In this document: piece by piece, positions 36,438 to 45,020 of the stretch
Numbering within the stretch: the first letter of the stretch is position 1
Layout: the number at the start of each line of letters is the position of its first letter
Assembly (NCBI GenBank): GCA_027034975.1
Contig: JALVWQ010000047.1
Coordinates: 36,171-100,170, forward strand
DNA from: Campylobacteraceae bacterium
Lineage (GTDB): Bacteria; Campylobacterota; Campylobacteria; Campylobacterales; Sulfurovaceae
Reading direction: 5' to 3'
DNA: 64,000 bases
The notes under the pieces: model-generated
The model's database searches: none
What the model was told of the DNA's origin: nothing
Seen by the model: the letters and a program-made list of their open reading frames with translations, nothing else
Translations under genes and position numbers: made by a program

Positions 36438-36954
36438 CACATCCTCTTAAATAGAGTAGAAACAGCAGTGTACCAACAGTAATTAAGAGTAGATTCCCCG
36501 CAATATCATGCACATAGTAGAAACTCGCTTCTCCAAAGCCATTCACAACCTCTGTTACCCCCACAAGCCGTAAAAAATTTGCTACCATTATAACAAAATA
36601 TCCAATCACTGCCCACTTTAGTTTGCAAAACCACCGCTTAGGATACGCCAAAACTGCTGCAAGGTAGATAAAGTAAGGCACCAAACCGTTGCACTCTGGG
36701 GTAATAACAATTCGATAGTGTGGCGAGACTACAATTTCGTAACCAATTATCTGATTGACAAGAGTATTATCGAGCAGTGCCATTATAACTGCTCTATGAG
36801 CACTATCAATTACCTTTCCAATAGGCGAGAGATCCCAATAACTCCCCCAGTAGAAGAGTCCAAAAAGTAGTAAAAGCCAAAATGGGTAAGTAAAGAGAAA
36901 CTTATCGGAAGCTCGCAGGCTCCTCCAGCGACTCCCTATTGACACCCAACACAC
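36424..36954 (-). CDS. Exosortase/archaeosortase family protein
   Basis: Polytopic membrane protein of up to 176 residues with about five helices. The three family residues appear in order: Cys in ITPECNGLVPY, Arg in NFLRLVGV, and His in YYVHDIAGN. These enzymes cleave and sort proteins with short carboxy-terminal PEP-like signals. GTG 36954 or the better-spaced GTG 36945 (GGAG eight bases upstream) is the start. It overlaps the end of nrdA and the start of murB. No target protein is apparent in the window; the SdrD_B protein at 1-3010 is one candidate whose carboxy end is not visible. Confidence 0.8.
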   Translation of the reverse strand: MCWVSIGSRWRSLRASDKFLFTYPFWLLLLFGLFYWGSYWDLSPIGKVIDSAHRAVIMALLDNTLVNQIIGYEIVVSPHYRIVITPECNGLVPYFIYLAAVLAYPKRWFCKLKWAVIGYFVIMVANFLRLVGVTEVVNGFGEASFYYVHDIAGNLLLITVGTLLFLLYLRGCDGKV

Positions 36955-39311
36955 TCCATCGAGCGATCTTCAACATACTTTGTCTCTTCAAGTGCCTCTG
37001 GCGATTGTGATCTTAAGTAGTATGTCGACTTCAGCCCCAGTTTCCATGCTAACATATAGATATCATTAAGATACTTTCCACTTGCCTTATCGAGCCGCAA
37101 GAAGATATTCAAACTCTGCCCTTGATCGATCCACTTTTGACGAATTGCTCCAGCTTTAATAAGCACTCTCTGATCAAGGTCGTAACTACTTACATAGTAG
37201 TTCCAAGTCTCCGCACTTAAATTTGGTACCGTTACCGGTATCTCCCCACTTAAGTTTACTTCGTACCACTTGCGTTTATAAACCGGTTCAATTGCCTGCG
37301 TTGTTCCTGTTAGAATAGAGATAGAGCTTGTAGGAGCAACCGCCATAAGGTAACCATTTCGCATTCCATCGCTCTTTACTTTCTCTTTGAGAGCCGCCCA
37401 ATCGTAAGTATAGCCAAAGATTCCCCCTCTATCAACCAATTTGCACGCCTCAGGGTTTGCCTTGTCAATTGGGAAGATCCCCTTACTCCAATCAGAGCCC
37501 TCATAGAGTTGGTAGCTCCCCTTCTCTAAAGCAAGATCGCTTGATGCTTTAATCGCATTATAGCTTACTGCCTCCATCACCTCATCGATCTTTCTAAAGT
37601 GCTCTTCGCTCCCCCACTCTATATACTGCTCGGCAAGCATCTGGGCTTCACCCATTACACCAAGTCCGATTGCTCGTGTCTTTAAGTTGGTCTTTTTTAC
37701 CTTCTCAAGCGGATAGAAGTTTAAGTCAATCACATTATCAAGCATTCGAATCGCAATTGGCACTACGCGTTCAATATCCTCTTTTGTATTGATTTTTGAG
37801 AGGTTTACACTCGCTAAGTTACAAACAGCCGTATCGCCATCGAACTTCTCTTTATCGACAATAAAGATCTCTTTCCCATTAATGGTATCAAGAGCTGTAA
37901 TCTTCTTTGCCTTTTTTGTAATACCGCTATCGACTGTTACATCCTCCTCTTCACTAAAGAGGTCAATGCTCCCATCGGTATACTTTACGCGTATCTTATA
38001 GTGGTTTGGCTCTGTATTTTGGAAAATCTCTGTACAGAGGTTTGAGCTTCTAATAACACCTTCGTGTTTATTTGGATTGGCTCTATTGGCACTATCTTTG
38101 AAACAGAGGAATGGGTTACCAGTCTCAAAATAACTTCGTAATACCTCTTTCCAGAGTGCTTTTGCAGAGATAGTCTCTTTTGTTAAATCTTCTCGCTTCT
38201 CGAACTCTTCATACTTCTCTTTAAATGCTTCACCATGAAGTTTTGTTAACTCAGAGACTTCATATGGGTCAAAGAGTGTCCAAGTCTCATCTGCCTCTAC
38301 TCGCTCCATAAAGAGATCATTAATCCAGAGTGCTGGAAAGAGGTCATGAGCACGGCGACGCTCCTCTCCAGAGTTCTTTTTAAGATCTAAAAAGTCTTGC
38401 ACATCGATATGCCACGGCTCAATATAGACTGCAATCGCACCCTTTCTTGTGCCTAACTGATCTACTGCAACAGCTACATCATTTGCAATCTTTAAGAAAG
38501 GGACAATCCCTCCAGCTGCATGCTTATGCCCATCGATATAGGAGCCCATACCACGCACTAACGACCAATCCCATCCGATACCACCACCAAATTTTGAGAG
38601 AAGTGCCATCTCTTTATAACCATCAAAGATCCCCTCAATATTATCTGGTGTTGACCCAATATAGCAAGAGCTCAACTGGTGTCTTGTGGTTCTTGCATTA
38701 CTTAGCGTTGGTGTAGCCGCCATTACTTCAAACTTACTTAATATATCATAAAATCTCTTTGCCCAACTCTGGCAATCAAACTCATTTTGTGCCAGGAACA
38801 TCGCTACAGCCATAAACATATGCTGTGGTAACTCCATAACATCGCCATTGCGATCTTTTATTAGATAGCGATCATAGAGCGTTTTTAATCCAAGATAGGT
38901 AAATTGCAGATCTCTCTCTGGCTTAATATAGCTATTGAGATCCTCTAGGTCATATTTATCTTTTAGTCCTGGAATCAATCGCCCCTCAGCTTCGCCTCGC
39001 TCAAAGTACTCTTTAAGGTGAATATATCCTGTAAAGCCTGATACTGTATGGTAGATATCGTAAAGAAAGAGCCTAGCAGCAACAAAAGTCCAGTCTGGTC
39101 TATCGATATCGATCTTCTCAACTGCTGTTTTAATAAGGGTTTGTTGAATCTCTTTAGTACTCATCATATCACAAAACTGCAGCTTTGCATCTACCTCGAG
39201 TTCACTCTGACTTACTCTCTGTAATCCCTCTACTGCAGCAGATGTATACTTTTGTATTTTGCTTACATCTAAAGTCTCAATTCGTCCATTTCTCTTTACA
39301 ACTCGTATCAT
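36936..39311 (-). CDS. nrdA: Ribonucleoside-diphosphate reductase, alpha subunit (class Ia)
   Basis: Catalytic subunit that reduces ribonucleotides. 791 residues. The amino terminus VVKRNGRIETLDVSKI is the ATP-cone. The active-site set is visible: LSSCY, the N-x-C-x-E loop in SSNLCTEIFQN, and a carboxy-terminal CVGCQ Cys pair. The RNR radical Tyr pair lies in NGYLMAVAPTSS context. It lies alone, opposite the HU gene. Its partner nrdB is 9.9 kb away on the other strand. Confidence 0.96.
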   Translation of the reverse strand: MIRVVKRNGRIETLDVSKIQKYTSAAVEGLQRVSQSELEVDAKLQFCDMMSTKEIQQTLIKTAVEKIDIDRPDWTFVAARLFLYDIYHTVSGFTGYIHLKEYFERGEAEGRLIPGLKDKYDLEDLNSYIKPERDLQFTYLGLKTLYDRYLIKDRNGDVMELPQHMFMAVAMFLAQNEFDCQSWAKRFYDILSKFEVMAATPTLSNARTTRHQLSSCYIGSTPDNIEGIFDGYKEMALLSKFGGGIGWDWSLVRGMGSYIDGHKHAAGGIVPFLKIANDVAVAVDQLGTRKGAIAVYIEPWHIDVQDFLDLKKNSGEERRRAHDLFPALWINDLFMERVEADETWTLFDPYEVSELTKLHGEAFKEKYEEFEKREDLTKETISAKALWKEVLRSYFETGNPFLCFKDSANRANPNKHEGVIRSSNLCTEIFQNTEPNHYKIRVKYTDGSIDLFSEEEDVTVDSGITKKAKKITALDTINGKEIFIVDKEKFDGDTAVCNLASVNLSKINTKEDIERVVPIAIRMLDNVIDLNFYPLEKVKKTNLKTRAIGLGVMGEAQMLAEQYIEWGSEEHFRKIDEVMEAVSYNAIKASSDLALEKGSYQLYEGSDWSKGIFPIDKANPEACKLVDRGGIFGYTYDWAALKEKVKSDGMRNGYLMAVAPTSSISILTGTTQAIEPVYKRKWYEVNLSGEIPVTVPNLSAETWNYYVSSYDLDQRVLIKAGAIRQKWIDQGQSLNIFLRLDKASGKYLNDIYMLAWKLGLKSTYYLRSQSPEALEETKYVEDRSMECVGCQ

Positions 39312-39694
39312 ATCTTCACCTTATAGTTATAATTAAGGAATTCTAATGAGTAGCTTCCATTATATTTGGCAATATTATACATTTTTTATATAAAAAAAGG
39401 CACTTAAATACCGATTAACACTCTATAAAGATTTGAAATATTTTTATCACTATTTTCTCATTTATCTCCATTATTTGAGTTATCATTTTACTCTTCATGT
39501 TACCTTTTGTTACTTTTTTAAAAAAAAATTTAGAAAAAAAAATTCAAAAAAAATACAATATATCCATTTTATGGTACATCTTATTCAAATGCCCATTATT
39601 TGGGTATTTGAGAGCTATTGATTAAATTTTTTTTTAATGCTACCATTCCAGTATGCAAATAAAATTCACATAAAATCAAATTAAAGGAAGAGAG
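39312..39694. other. AT-rich 383-bp region between nrdA and HU
   Basis: No gene is seen. It has phased A- and T-runs (T7 and A9 near 39513-39528, A9 near 39535, A8 near 39546) that should bend the DNA. A hairpin CAAATGCCCA / TGGGTATTTG lies at 39586-39610, followed by T9. It sits in the promoter region of the HU-like gene and may be a binding site for HU itself. Confidence 0.5.
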
Positions 39695-39976
39695 ATGAAA
39701 AAATCTGTTTTAATAACAGAAGTTGCCAAAAAAACGGGAATATCAAGAGAGGAGACAGAGTTGGTTGTTAATACACTACTTGATTCAATTGTGGAGTCAC
39801 TTAAAAATAAAGAGGCTGTCTCATTTTTAGGATTTGGTTCATTTGAACCTATTGTAAAAAATGCACGCGAAATCTATATCCCTGGAACAACTACAAAAGT
39901 ACATGTTGCTCAGAAAAATGGTGTTCGTTTTAAACCTGGTAAAACACTCAAAAAAGCAATTCAAGAAGAGAGTTAA
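39695..39976 (+). CDS. HU/IHF family DNA-binding protein
   Basis: 93-residue nucleoid protein that bends DNA as a dimer. VAKKTGISREETELVV is the helical base, VSFLGFGSFEP is the family core, and VRFKPGKTLKKAI ends the fold. The DNA-binding arm reads IPGTTTKVHVAQ where HU usually has NPRTGE, so the arm is divergent. AGGAAGAG precedes the ATG. Confidence 0.9.
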   Translation: MKKSVLITEVAKKTGISREETELVVNTLLDSIVESLKNKEAVSFLGFGSFEPIVKNAREIYIPGTTTKVHVAQKNGVRFKPGKTLKKAIQEES

Positions 39977-40140
39977 TCCCCCTCAATAGAGTAGTAGCAC
40001 AACTTTTGTGCCCAATCTCTGCTTTTTTAGAATTCTTACAAAACAATATGCTTAAGATTAGCTTTGTAGGGTTTTGCAAGAAGTCTATTAGCTACTTTTA
40101 GATACCATTTCATAAAAATTTTTTCATAGAAGGAATCAGT

Positions 40141-41430
40141 GTGACTGCAAATGTAGAAAAGTTAGACTCTGCAAACTATAAAGTAACAGGGACAATCGAT
40201 AAGAAAGATATTGCAAGCAAAATCGACAAATTGGCAAAAGAGGCTGCAAAAAGTGTAAAAGTAGATGGTTTTAGACCAGGGAAAGTACCTGTAGCCGTAG
40301 TAAAAAAGATCTATGGTGAGAAGCTTGAGCAAGATGCAGAGGGCGAAGCGATCCGTGAAGTTGTTGAGGCTGCATACAAAGAGGCTGGAATTGATGTAAA
40401 TGATGTTATTGGGAATCCAATCTTTGAAAAATTCGATGATAAAGGCGAAACAAAAGAGATGGAGATAATTGTCTCTACTCGCCCAGTTATCGACCTTGGT
40501 GACTATAGCGATGTTGCTCCAGAGTTTGAGAAACCTGAGCCTACTGACGAAGAGATCCAAGAGGAGCTAGAGAGTATCGCTCAAAAGTTTACAAAAGCAA
40601 AGAGTATCCAAGAGGAGAGAGCACTCCAAGAGGGTGATATTGCGGTATTTGACTTTAAAGGCTTCTTAGATGGTGAAGCATTCGAAGGTGGCAGTGCAGA
40701 GAACTTTGAGTTAAAGATTGGCTCTAAGCAGTTTATCGAAGGTTTCGAAGAGCAGATGGTAGGAATGAAAAAGGGTGAAGAGAAGAAGATCACTGTAACC
40801 TTCCCAGAAGATTACCAAGCTCCAAACCTTGCAGGGAAAGAGACAGAGTTTGAGATTAAGCTTCATGATATTAAAGAGGAGATTGCACCAGAGATTGATG
40901 ATGCACTCGCTGCAAAAGCACTTGGTAAAGAGGATGCAACACTAGACGAGCTCAAAAATCATGCTAAAGATATTATTAAAGGTGCTAAGATCAGAAAACT
41001 CTATGAAGATGAGTTAAAGCCAAAAATCTTGGAGAATCTTGTAGCAAAATATGACTTTGATCTTCCAAAAAATATTGTCAACCAAGAGATTGACAACCTT
41101 GTAAACCAAAAGGCACAGACACTCTCTAAAGAGGAGCTTGAGGAGGTAAAGCAGTCAGAAGAGAAGCTTAACGAACTTCGCGAATCTGTAAGAGAAGATG
41201 CAGAAAAATCGGTAAAAGCAACATTCATTGTAGATGCTATGGCTAAAGCTGAAGATATTACAGTTGACGATAGCGAAATCAGCCAAGTGATCTACTACGA
41301 TGCACTTATGAATGGGCAAGACCCGCAACAGCTCATGGAGTACTATCAAGCAAATAACCTCTTCCCAGTAGTAAAGATGGGAATGATTGAAGATAAACTC
41401 TTTAGTAAACTCTTAAAATTAGACGACTAA
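40141..41430 (+). CDS. tig: Trigger factor
   Basis: Ribosome-bound chaperone and prolyl isomerase. 429 residues. The start is GTG 40141 with AGGA five bases upstream. VDGFRPGKVPVAVVKKIYG is the ribosome-binding loop. The FKBP domain is at about 155-240 (GDIAVFDFKGFLDGEAFEGG). The rest is the helical claw. First of the tig-clpP-def set typical of the phylum; it is separated from clpP by a heptamer-rich gap. Confidence 0.97.
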   Translation: MTANVEKLDSANYKVTGTIDKKDIASKIDKLAKEAAKSVKVDGFRPGKVPVAVVKKIYGEKLEQDAEGEAIREVVEAAYKEAGIDVNDVIGNPIFEKFDDKGETKEMEIIVSTRPVIDLGDYSDVAPEFEKPEPTDEEIQEELESIAQKFTKAKSIQEERALQEGDIAVFDFKGFLDGEAFEGGSAENFELKIGSKQFIEGFEEQMVGMKKGEEKKITVTFPEDYQAPNLAGKETEFEIKLHDIKEEIAPEIDDALAAKALGKEDATLDELKNHAKDIIKGAKIRKLYEDELKPKILENLVAKYDFDLPKNIVNQEIDNLVNQKAQTLSKEELEEVKQSEEKLNELRESVREDAEKSVKATFIVDAMAKAEDITVDDSEISQVIYYDALMNGQDPQQLMEYYQANNLFPVVKMGMIEDKLFSKLLKLDD

Positions 41431-41464
41431 TTTTGTAGGTGCCTTTAGCACTATTTGTATATAA

Positions 41465-41527
41465 GAGTTCTGAGCTCTGTGCTCCGAGCTCCGTATTCAG
41501 GATTCCGATCTTCGAATTCTGAATTTA
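41465..41527. repeat. Heptamer array after tig, left arm
   Basis: Nine 7-mers in perfect phase: GAGTTCT, GAGCTCT, GTGCTCC, GAGCTCC, GTATTCA, GGATTCC, GATCTTC, GAATTCT, GAATTTA. This is the longest array in the window. It is near the reverse complement of the right arm at 41587-41635. Confidence 0.85.
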
Positions 41528-41586
41528 AAGTTTTAAAGTCTCTTGCAATACCAAACTTACACTTAAATTTACAATTCTTAATACTA

Positions 41587-41635
41587 AACACGGAATTCTG
41601 AACCCCGAACACGGAACACGGAACTCACACTCACA
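41587..41635. repeat. Heptamer array after tig, right arm
   Basis: Seven 7-mers in phase: AACACGG, AATTCTG, AACCCCG, AACACGG, AACACGG, AACTCAC, ACTCACA. With the left arm it could form an imperfect hairpin about 170 bases long ahead of clpP. Confidence 0.8.
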
Positions 41636-41699
41636 CCCATAACTTAAAATAATATTTTTTTAGCTATAATAGCCTTTAAAAAGCAAGGATAATTAAAAA

Positions 41700-42284
41700 A
41701 TGAGTTATATACCATATGTTATAGAGCAGACAGGTCGTGGCGAGCGAAGTTACGATATCTACTCAAGATTACTAAAAGATAGAATTATTATGCTTAGTGG
41801 CGAAATTAATGATGCAGTTGCATCAAGCATTGTTTCACAACTCCTCTTTTTAGAGGCACAAGATCCCGATAAGGATATCTACTTCTATATCAACTCTCCA
41901 GGTGGAGTAATTACGAGTGGTTTTAGTATCTACGATACAATGAACTACATTAAACCAGATGTCCATACAATCTGTATTGGGCAAGCAGCATCTATGGGTG
42001 CTTTTTTATTAAGCAGCGGCACTAAGGGGAAACGATACGCCCTTCCAAATGCAAGAATTATGATCCACCAACCACTAGGTGGAGCACAAGGGCAAGCAAC
42101 CGATATTGCTATTCAAGCCGAAGAGATCTTAAGAATGAAAAAACAACTCAATAAGATTATGGCTGCAAACTGTGGTGTTACTGAGAAGAAGATCGAAAAA
42201 GATACCGAAAGAGATAACTTTATGAGTGCTAAAGAGGCAGTGGAGTATGGCTTAATCGACGAAGTATTGGAGAAGAGTCTCTAA
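41700..42284 (+). CDS. clpP: ATP-dependent Clp protease proteolytic subunit
   Basis: Serine protease that degrades unfolded proteins with Clp ATPases. 194 residues. Ser in [11 protein letters not shown], His in [10 protein letters not shown], and Asp in [11 protein letters not shown] make the triad. It is 2 bp ahead of def. Confidence 0.97.
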   Translation: MSYIPYVIEQTGRGERSYDIYSRLLKDRIIMLSGEINDAVASSIVSQLLFLEAQDPDKDIYFYINSPGGVITSGFSIYDTMNYIKPDVHTICIGQAASMGAFLLSSGTKGKRYALPNARIMIHQPLGGAQGQATDIAIQAEEILRMKKQLNKIMAANCGVTEKKIEKDTERDNFMSAKEAVEYGLIDEVLEKSL

Positions 42285-42286
42285 AG

Positions 42287-42805
42287 ATGGTACGCGAGGT
42301 TTTAGTCTATCCAAATAAGATACTCAAACAAAAGAGTGAGCCTGTAACCGAATTTAACGAAGAGCTCCACACTCTCTTAGATGATATGTACGATACGATG
42401 GTTGCAAAAAATGGTGTTGGTTTAGCAGCTATCCAGATTGGAGTGCCAAAGAGAGTATTGGTTATCAATATCCCAATCGAAGAGCAAGATGGGGCACAGC
42501 CAAAAGAGAACACAATCGAAGTGATCAACCCAGAACTTATTGAGTGTAATGGAAAAACAAAATACCAAGAGGGGTGCTTAAGCGTTCCAGGCTACTACGA
42601 AGATGTGGAACGCTTTGCAGATGTAAAGTTTCGATACTACGACAGATATGGTAATGTGCACGAGACTAAAACAGATGACTTCTTAGCAATTGCTATACAG
42701 CACGAATATGACCACCTTGAGGGGAAACTCTTTATCGAGCGGCTCTCAATTCTCAAACGCAAAAAGTTCGAAAAAGAGTGGAAGAAGCGACAAAAGAAGA
42801 AGTAG
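42287..42805 (+). CDS. def: Peptide deformylase
   Basis: Removes formyl from nascent Met. The three motifs are GVGLAAIQIG, EGCLSVPGY and QHEYDHLEGK; the metal ligands Cys, His and His are present. 172 residues. The Lys-rich tail is normal. The next gene starts 15 bases later in the same frame. Confidence 0.96.
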   Translation: MVREVLVYPNKILKQKSEPVTEFNEELHTLLDDMYDTMVAKNGVGLAAIQIGVPKRVLVINIPIEEQDGAQPKENTIEVINPELIECNGKTKYQEGCLSVPGYYEDVERFADVKFRYYDRYGNVHETKTDDFLAIAIQHEYDHLEGKLFIERLSILKRKKFEKEWKKRQKKK

Positions 42806-42820
42806 CACAAAGGGGTCTCT

Positions 42821-43957
42821 ATCGAAAATCTACAACAAGAGCCACAATTTGAAGCCTTCGAGTTTAGAGGAGATGCCAAAGAGTACTTTAAAATCTGGAT
42901 AGTCAATATTGCTCTAACCCTCCTTACCCTTGGCATCTACTCTGCATGGGCAAAGGTACGAAGCAATCGCTATCTCTATAGAAGCACCTACTTACACAAT
43001 GCCAACTTCGAGTACAATGCTGAACCTAAAAGAATACTTTATGGTCGCATTATAGTTGTACTCTTCTATGGACTCTTTCTCTTTTTTAGTGACTTTTTAG
43101 GAATGTTCTCGGTAGCTGCTACAATATTTCTGCTCTTTTTGCTGCTAATGCCTTGGCTTATGCGACAAGCAATTAGTTTTAAATTAAAAAATACAAGCTA
43201 TCGAAATATCCCCTTTCGCTTTAGTGCAAAAAGAAGATACTTTTACATCTTGACTCTTTTTACAGTTATGGTAATTGTTGCATATATTATAGTTGCAGTT
43301 ATAGTACCTCAATTAGCTCCATTAATCGGCTTAGTTCTCTTTTTGTTCGCTCTGCCTCTACTCTATCGATCCTATAAACATTTAATTATTAACAATACTT
43401 GGTATGGTAATGCTCCCTTTGCGTTTAGCACAACAAGAAGAGAGATGATTGGTCTCTTTTTTAGAATTGCCCTCTGGAATATCTTTATTAGTTTGCTATT
43501 AGCATTAACTGCACTGCTTATTACCAAAGCAGCCACTGTAATTGGGGTAACTGATAGTTTCGATATACGAAGCTTCGCAAAAGAGAGCTTCGGCTCAATT
43601 GCTCTTACACTCTTTGGAACGGTGGTCTACCTTTTTAACTTAGGGCTCTATAAGGGTGCTATAGATGCACTTCTTTCAAACTTTACACGCAACCACACTA
43701 CGCTTAATAGTGCAAAGTTTAAAGGTACTCTCCATCCACTTAAACTCGCTTGGATTAGTGCTAGCAATGCGATATTACTCCTCTTCTCACTTGGGCTGCT
43801 CTATCCATGGACAAGAGTTCGCTATCTTAAATATAAGATGGAAAATAGCTTTTTTGCATGCAGCAACTATGATGATTTTATATCGAGTGGCTTTGAGAAA
43901 AGCAACCCACTTGGCGAAGAGGCTCTGGACTTTTTCGATATCGATATAGGATTCTAA
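42821..43957 (+). CDS. DUF898 (YjgN-like) membrane protein without a canonical start codon
   Basis: The family amino terminus is clear: FEFRGDAKEYFKIWIVN, LTLGIYSAWAKVR and YLYRSTYL, followed by several helices and a second copy of the LGLLYPWTRVRYLKY pattern near the end. No ATG, GTG or TTG lies in frame between the def stop at 42805 and codon 43103, which is well inside the conserved part. AAAGGGG at 42808-42814 is placed to serve ATC 42821, which would give 378 residues. Either ATC is the start, or ribosomes read through the def TAG, or the gene is damaged. The M48 protease gene follows with no gap. Confidence 0.72.
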   Translation: MENLQQEPQFEAFEFRGDAKEYFKIWIVNIALTLLTLGIYSAWAKVRSNRYLYRSTYLHNANFEYNAEPKRILYGRIIVVLFYGLFLFFSDFLGMFSVAATIFLLFLLLMPWLMRQAISFKLKNTSYRNIPFRFSAKRRYFYILTLFTVMVIVAYIIVAVIVPQLAPLIGLVLFLFALPLLYRSYKHLIINNTWYGNAPFAFSTTRREMIGLFFRIALWNIFISLLLALTALLITKAATVIGVTDSFDIRSFAKESFGSIALTLFGTVVYLFNLGLYKGAIDALLSNFTRNHTTLNSAKFKGTLHPLKLAWISASNAILLLFSLGLLYPWTRVRYLKYKMENSFFACSNYDDFISSGFEKSNPLGEEALDFFDIDIGF

Positions 43958-44965
43958 ATGACTATAGAAGCACAACTCTTTGATGGAAAGAGCTCCAAAG
44001 AGCACTTAGTAACAATCGAGTTTACTGCCGATAGACGCGTCAAAATCGAGAGCCATGCGATCGATGTACCACTCGAAGCAGTAGAGATAACAAACCGTCT
44101 TGGAAACACCCCTCGTCTTCTAAAATTCCCCAATGGCATACGATGCAAAAGTAGCCAAAATGATGCTATCGATACTATTTTAAAAAGACTCAATGTCAAA
44201 GAGTCCCCCATCCATAAACTTGAACGCTCTTGGAAAATAGCACTTGCATCGATTGTGTTTATAGCCACTATTGTACTCTTTATGCTTACAATTGGTGCAG
44301 ACTATACAGCATCATTTTTAGCTAAAAAACTGCCTGAGAATACACTCGATAAAGCGAGCAAAAATACCCTCAAGATGCTCGATAGAGAGTATCTACACAA
44401 GAGTAATCTATCCGCAACAAAAAAGAAAAAAATAAGACTCCTCTTCCAAAGGCTCGTTGGCAACGACAAACGCTACCACCTCTACTTTCGCTCTTCTCCA
44501 CAGATGGGACCAAACGCCTTTGCACTTCCTAATGGGGATGTGGTTTTAATCGACTCTCTTGTCTATCTCGATAAAGATCCAAATCTCTATGGAGTACTAG
44601 GTGTTCTTGCTCATGAAAAGGGACATGTGGTCTATAAACATGGTCTTAAAGGGCTCATTAAAGGGACAATTGTAGCATCTGTAGTTGGTTATATAAGTGG
44701 TGACCTCTCCTACATTACATCAATTTTGCCAACAATGATACTTACAAGCAAATATAGCCGCGAATTTGAGAGCCAAGCAGATAGCTATGCAAAAAGCGAG
44801 CTTCATAAACTTGGCATCTCAACAAAACCACTAGCAATACTCTTTATAAACCTTGAAAAATTTATCCACAAAAAAGAGAAAGGCAAGAGTAGTTTAGAGT
44901 ACTTTCCATGGCTCTCTGGACACCCTGTAACCTCTAAAAGAGTCGACTTCTTCATGCAAGATTAA
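43958..44965 (+). CDS. M48-family metalloprotease, membrane-bound
   Basis: 335 residues. The catalytic zinc site is HEKGHVVYKHG near residue 218, with the third ligand in SREFESQADSYA. One helix near residue 90 and a hydrophobic segment after the active site anchor it. It starts right after the DUF898 stop (TAAATG). DUF898 and M48 genes are often paired; the substrate is unknown. No HtpX-type multi-helix layout is seen. Confidence 0.88.
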   Translation: MTIEAQLFDGKSSKEHLVTIEFTADRRVKIESHAIDVPLEAVEITNRLGNTPRLLKFPNGIRCKSSQNDAIDTILKRLNVKESPIHKLERSWKIALASIVFIATIVLFMLTIGADYTASFLAKKLPENTLDKASKNTLKMLDREYLHKSNLSATKKKKIRLLFQRLVGNDKRYHLYFRSSPQMGPNAFALPNGDVVLIDSLVYLDKDPNLYGVLGVLAHEKGHVVYKHGLKGLIKGTIVASVVGYISGDLSYITSILPTMILTSKYSREFESQADSYAKSELHKLGISTKPLAILFINLEKFIHKKEKGKSSLEYFPWLSGHPVTSKRVDFFMQD

Positions 44966-45020
44966 TAGCACATAAGCACCCTTTAGTTATAATTAGCACA
45001 AAACTTTGTAAGGAATAGTT

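Noticed and set aside
41465-41635. CRISPR-like array
   Set aside because: Units are 7 bp, degenerate and have no spacers.
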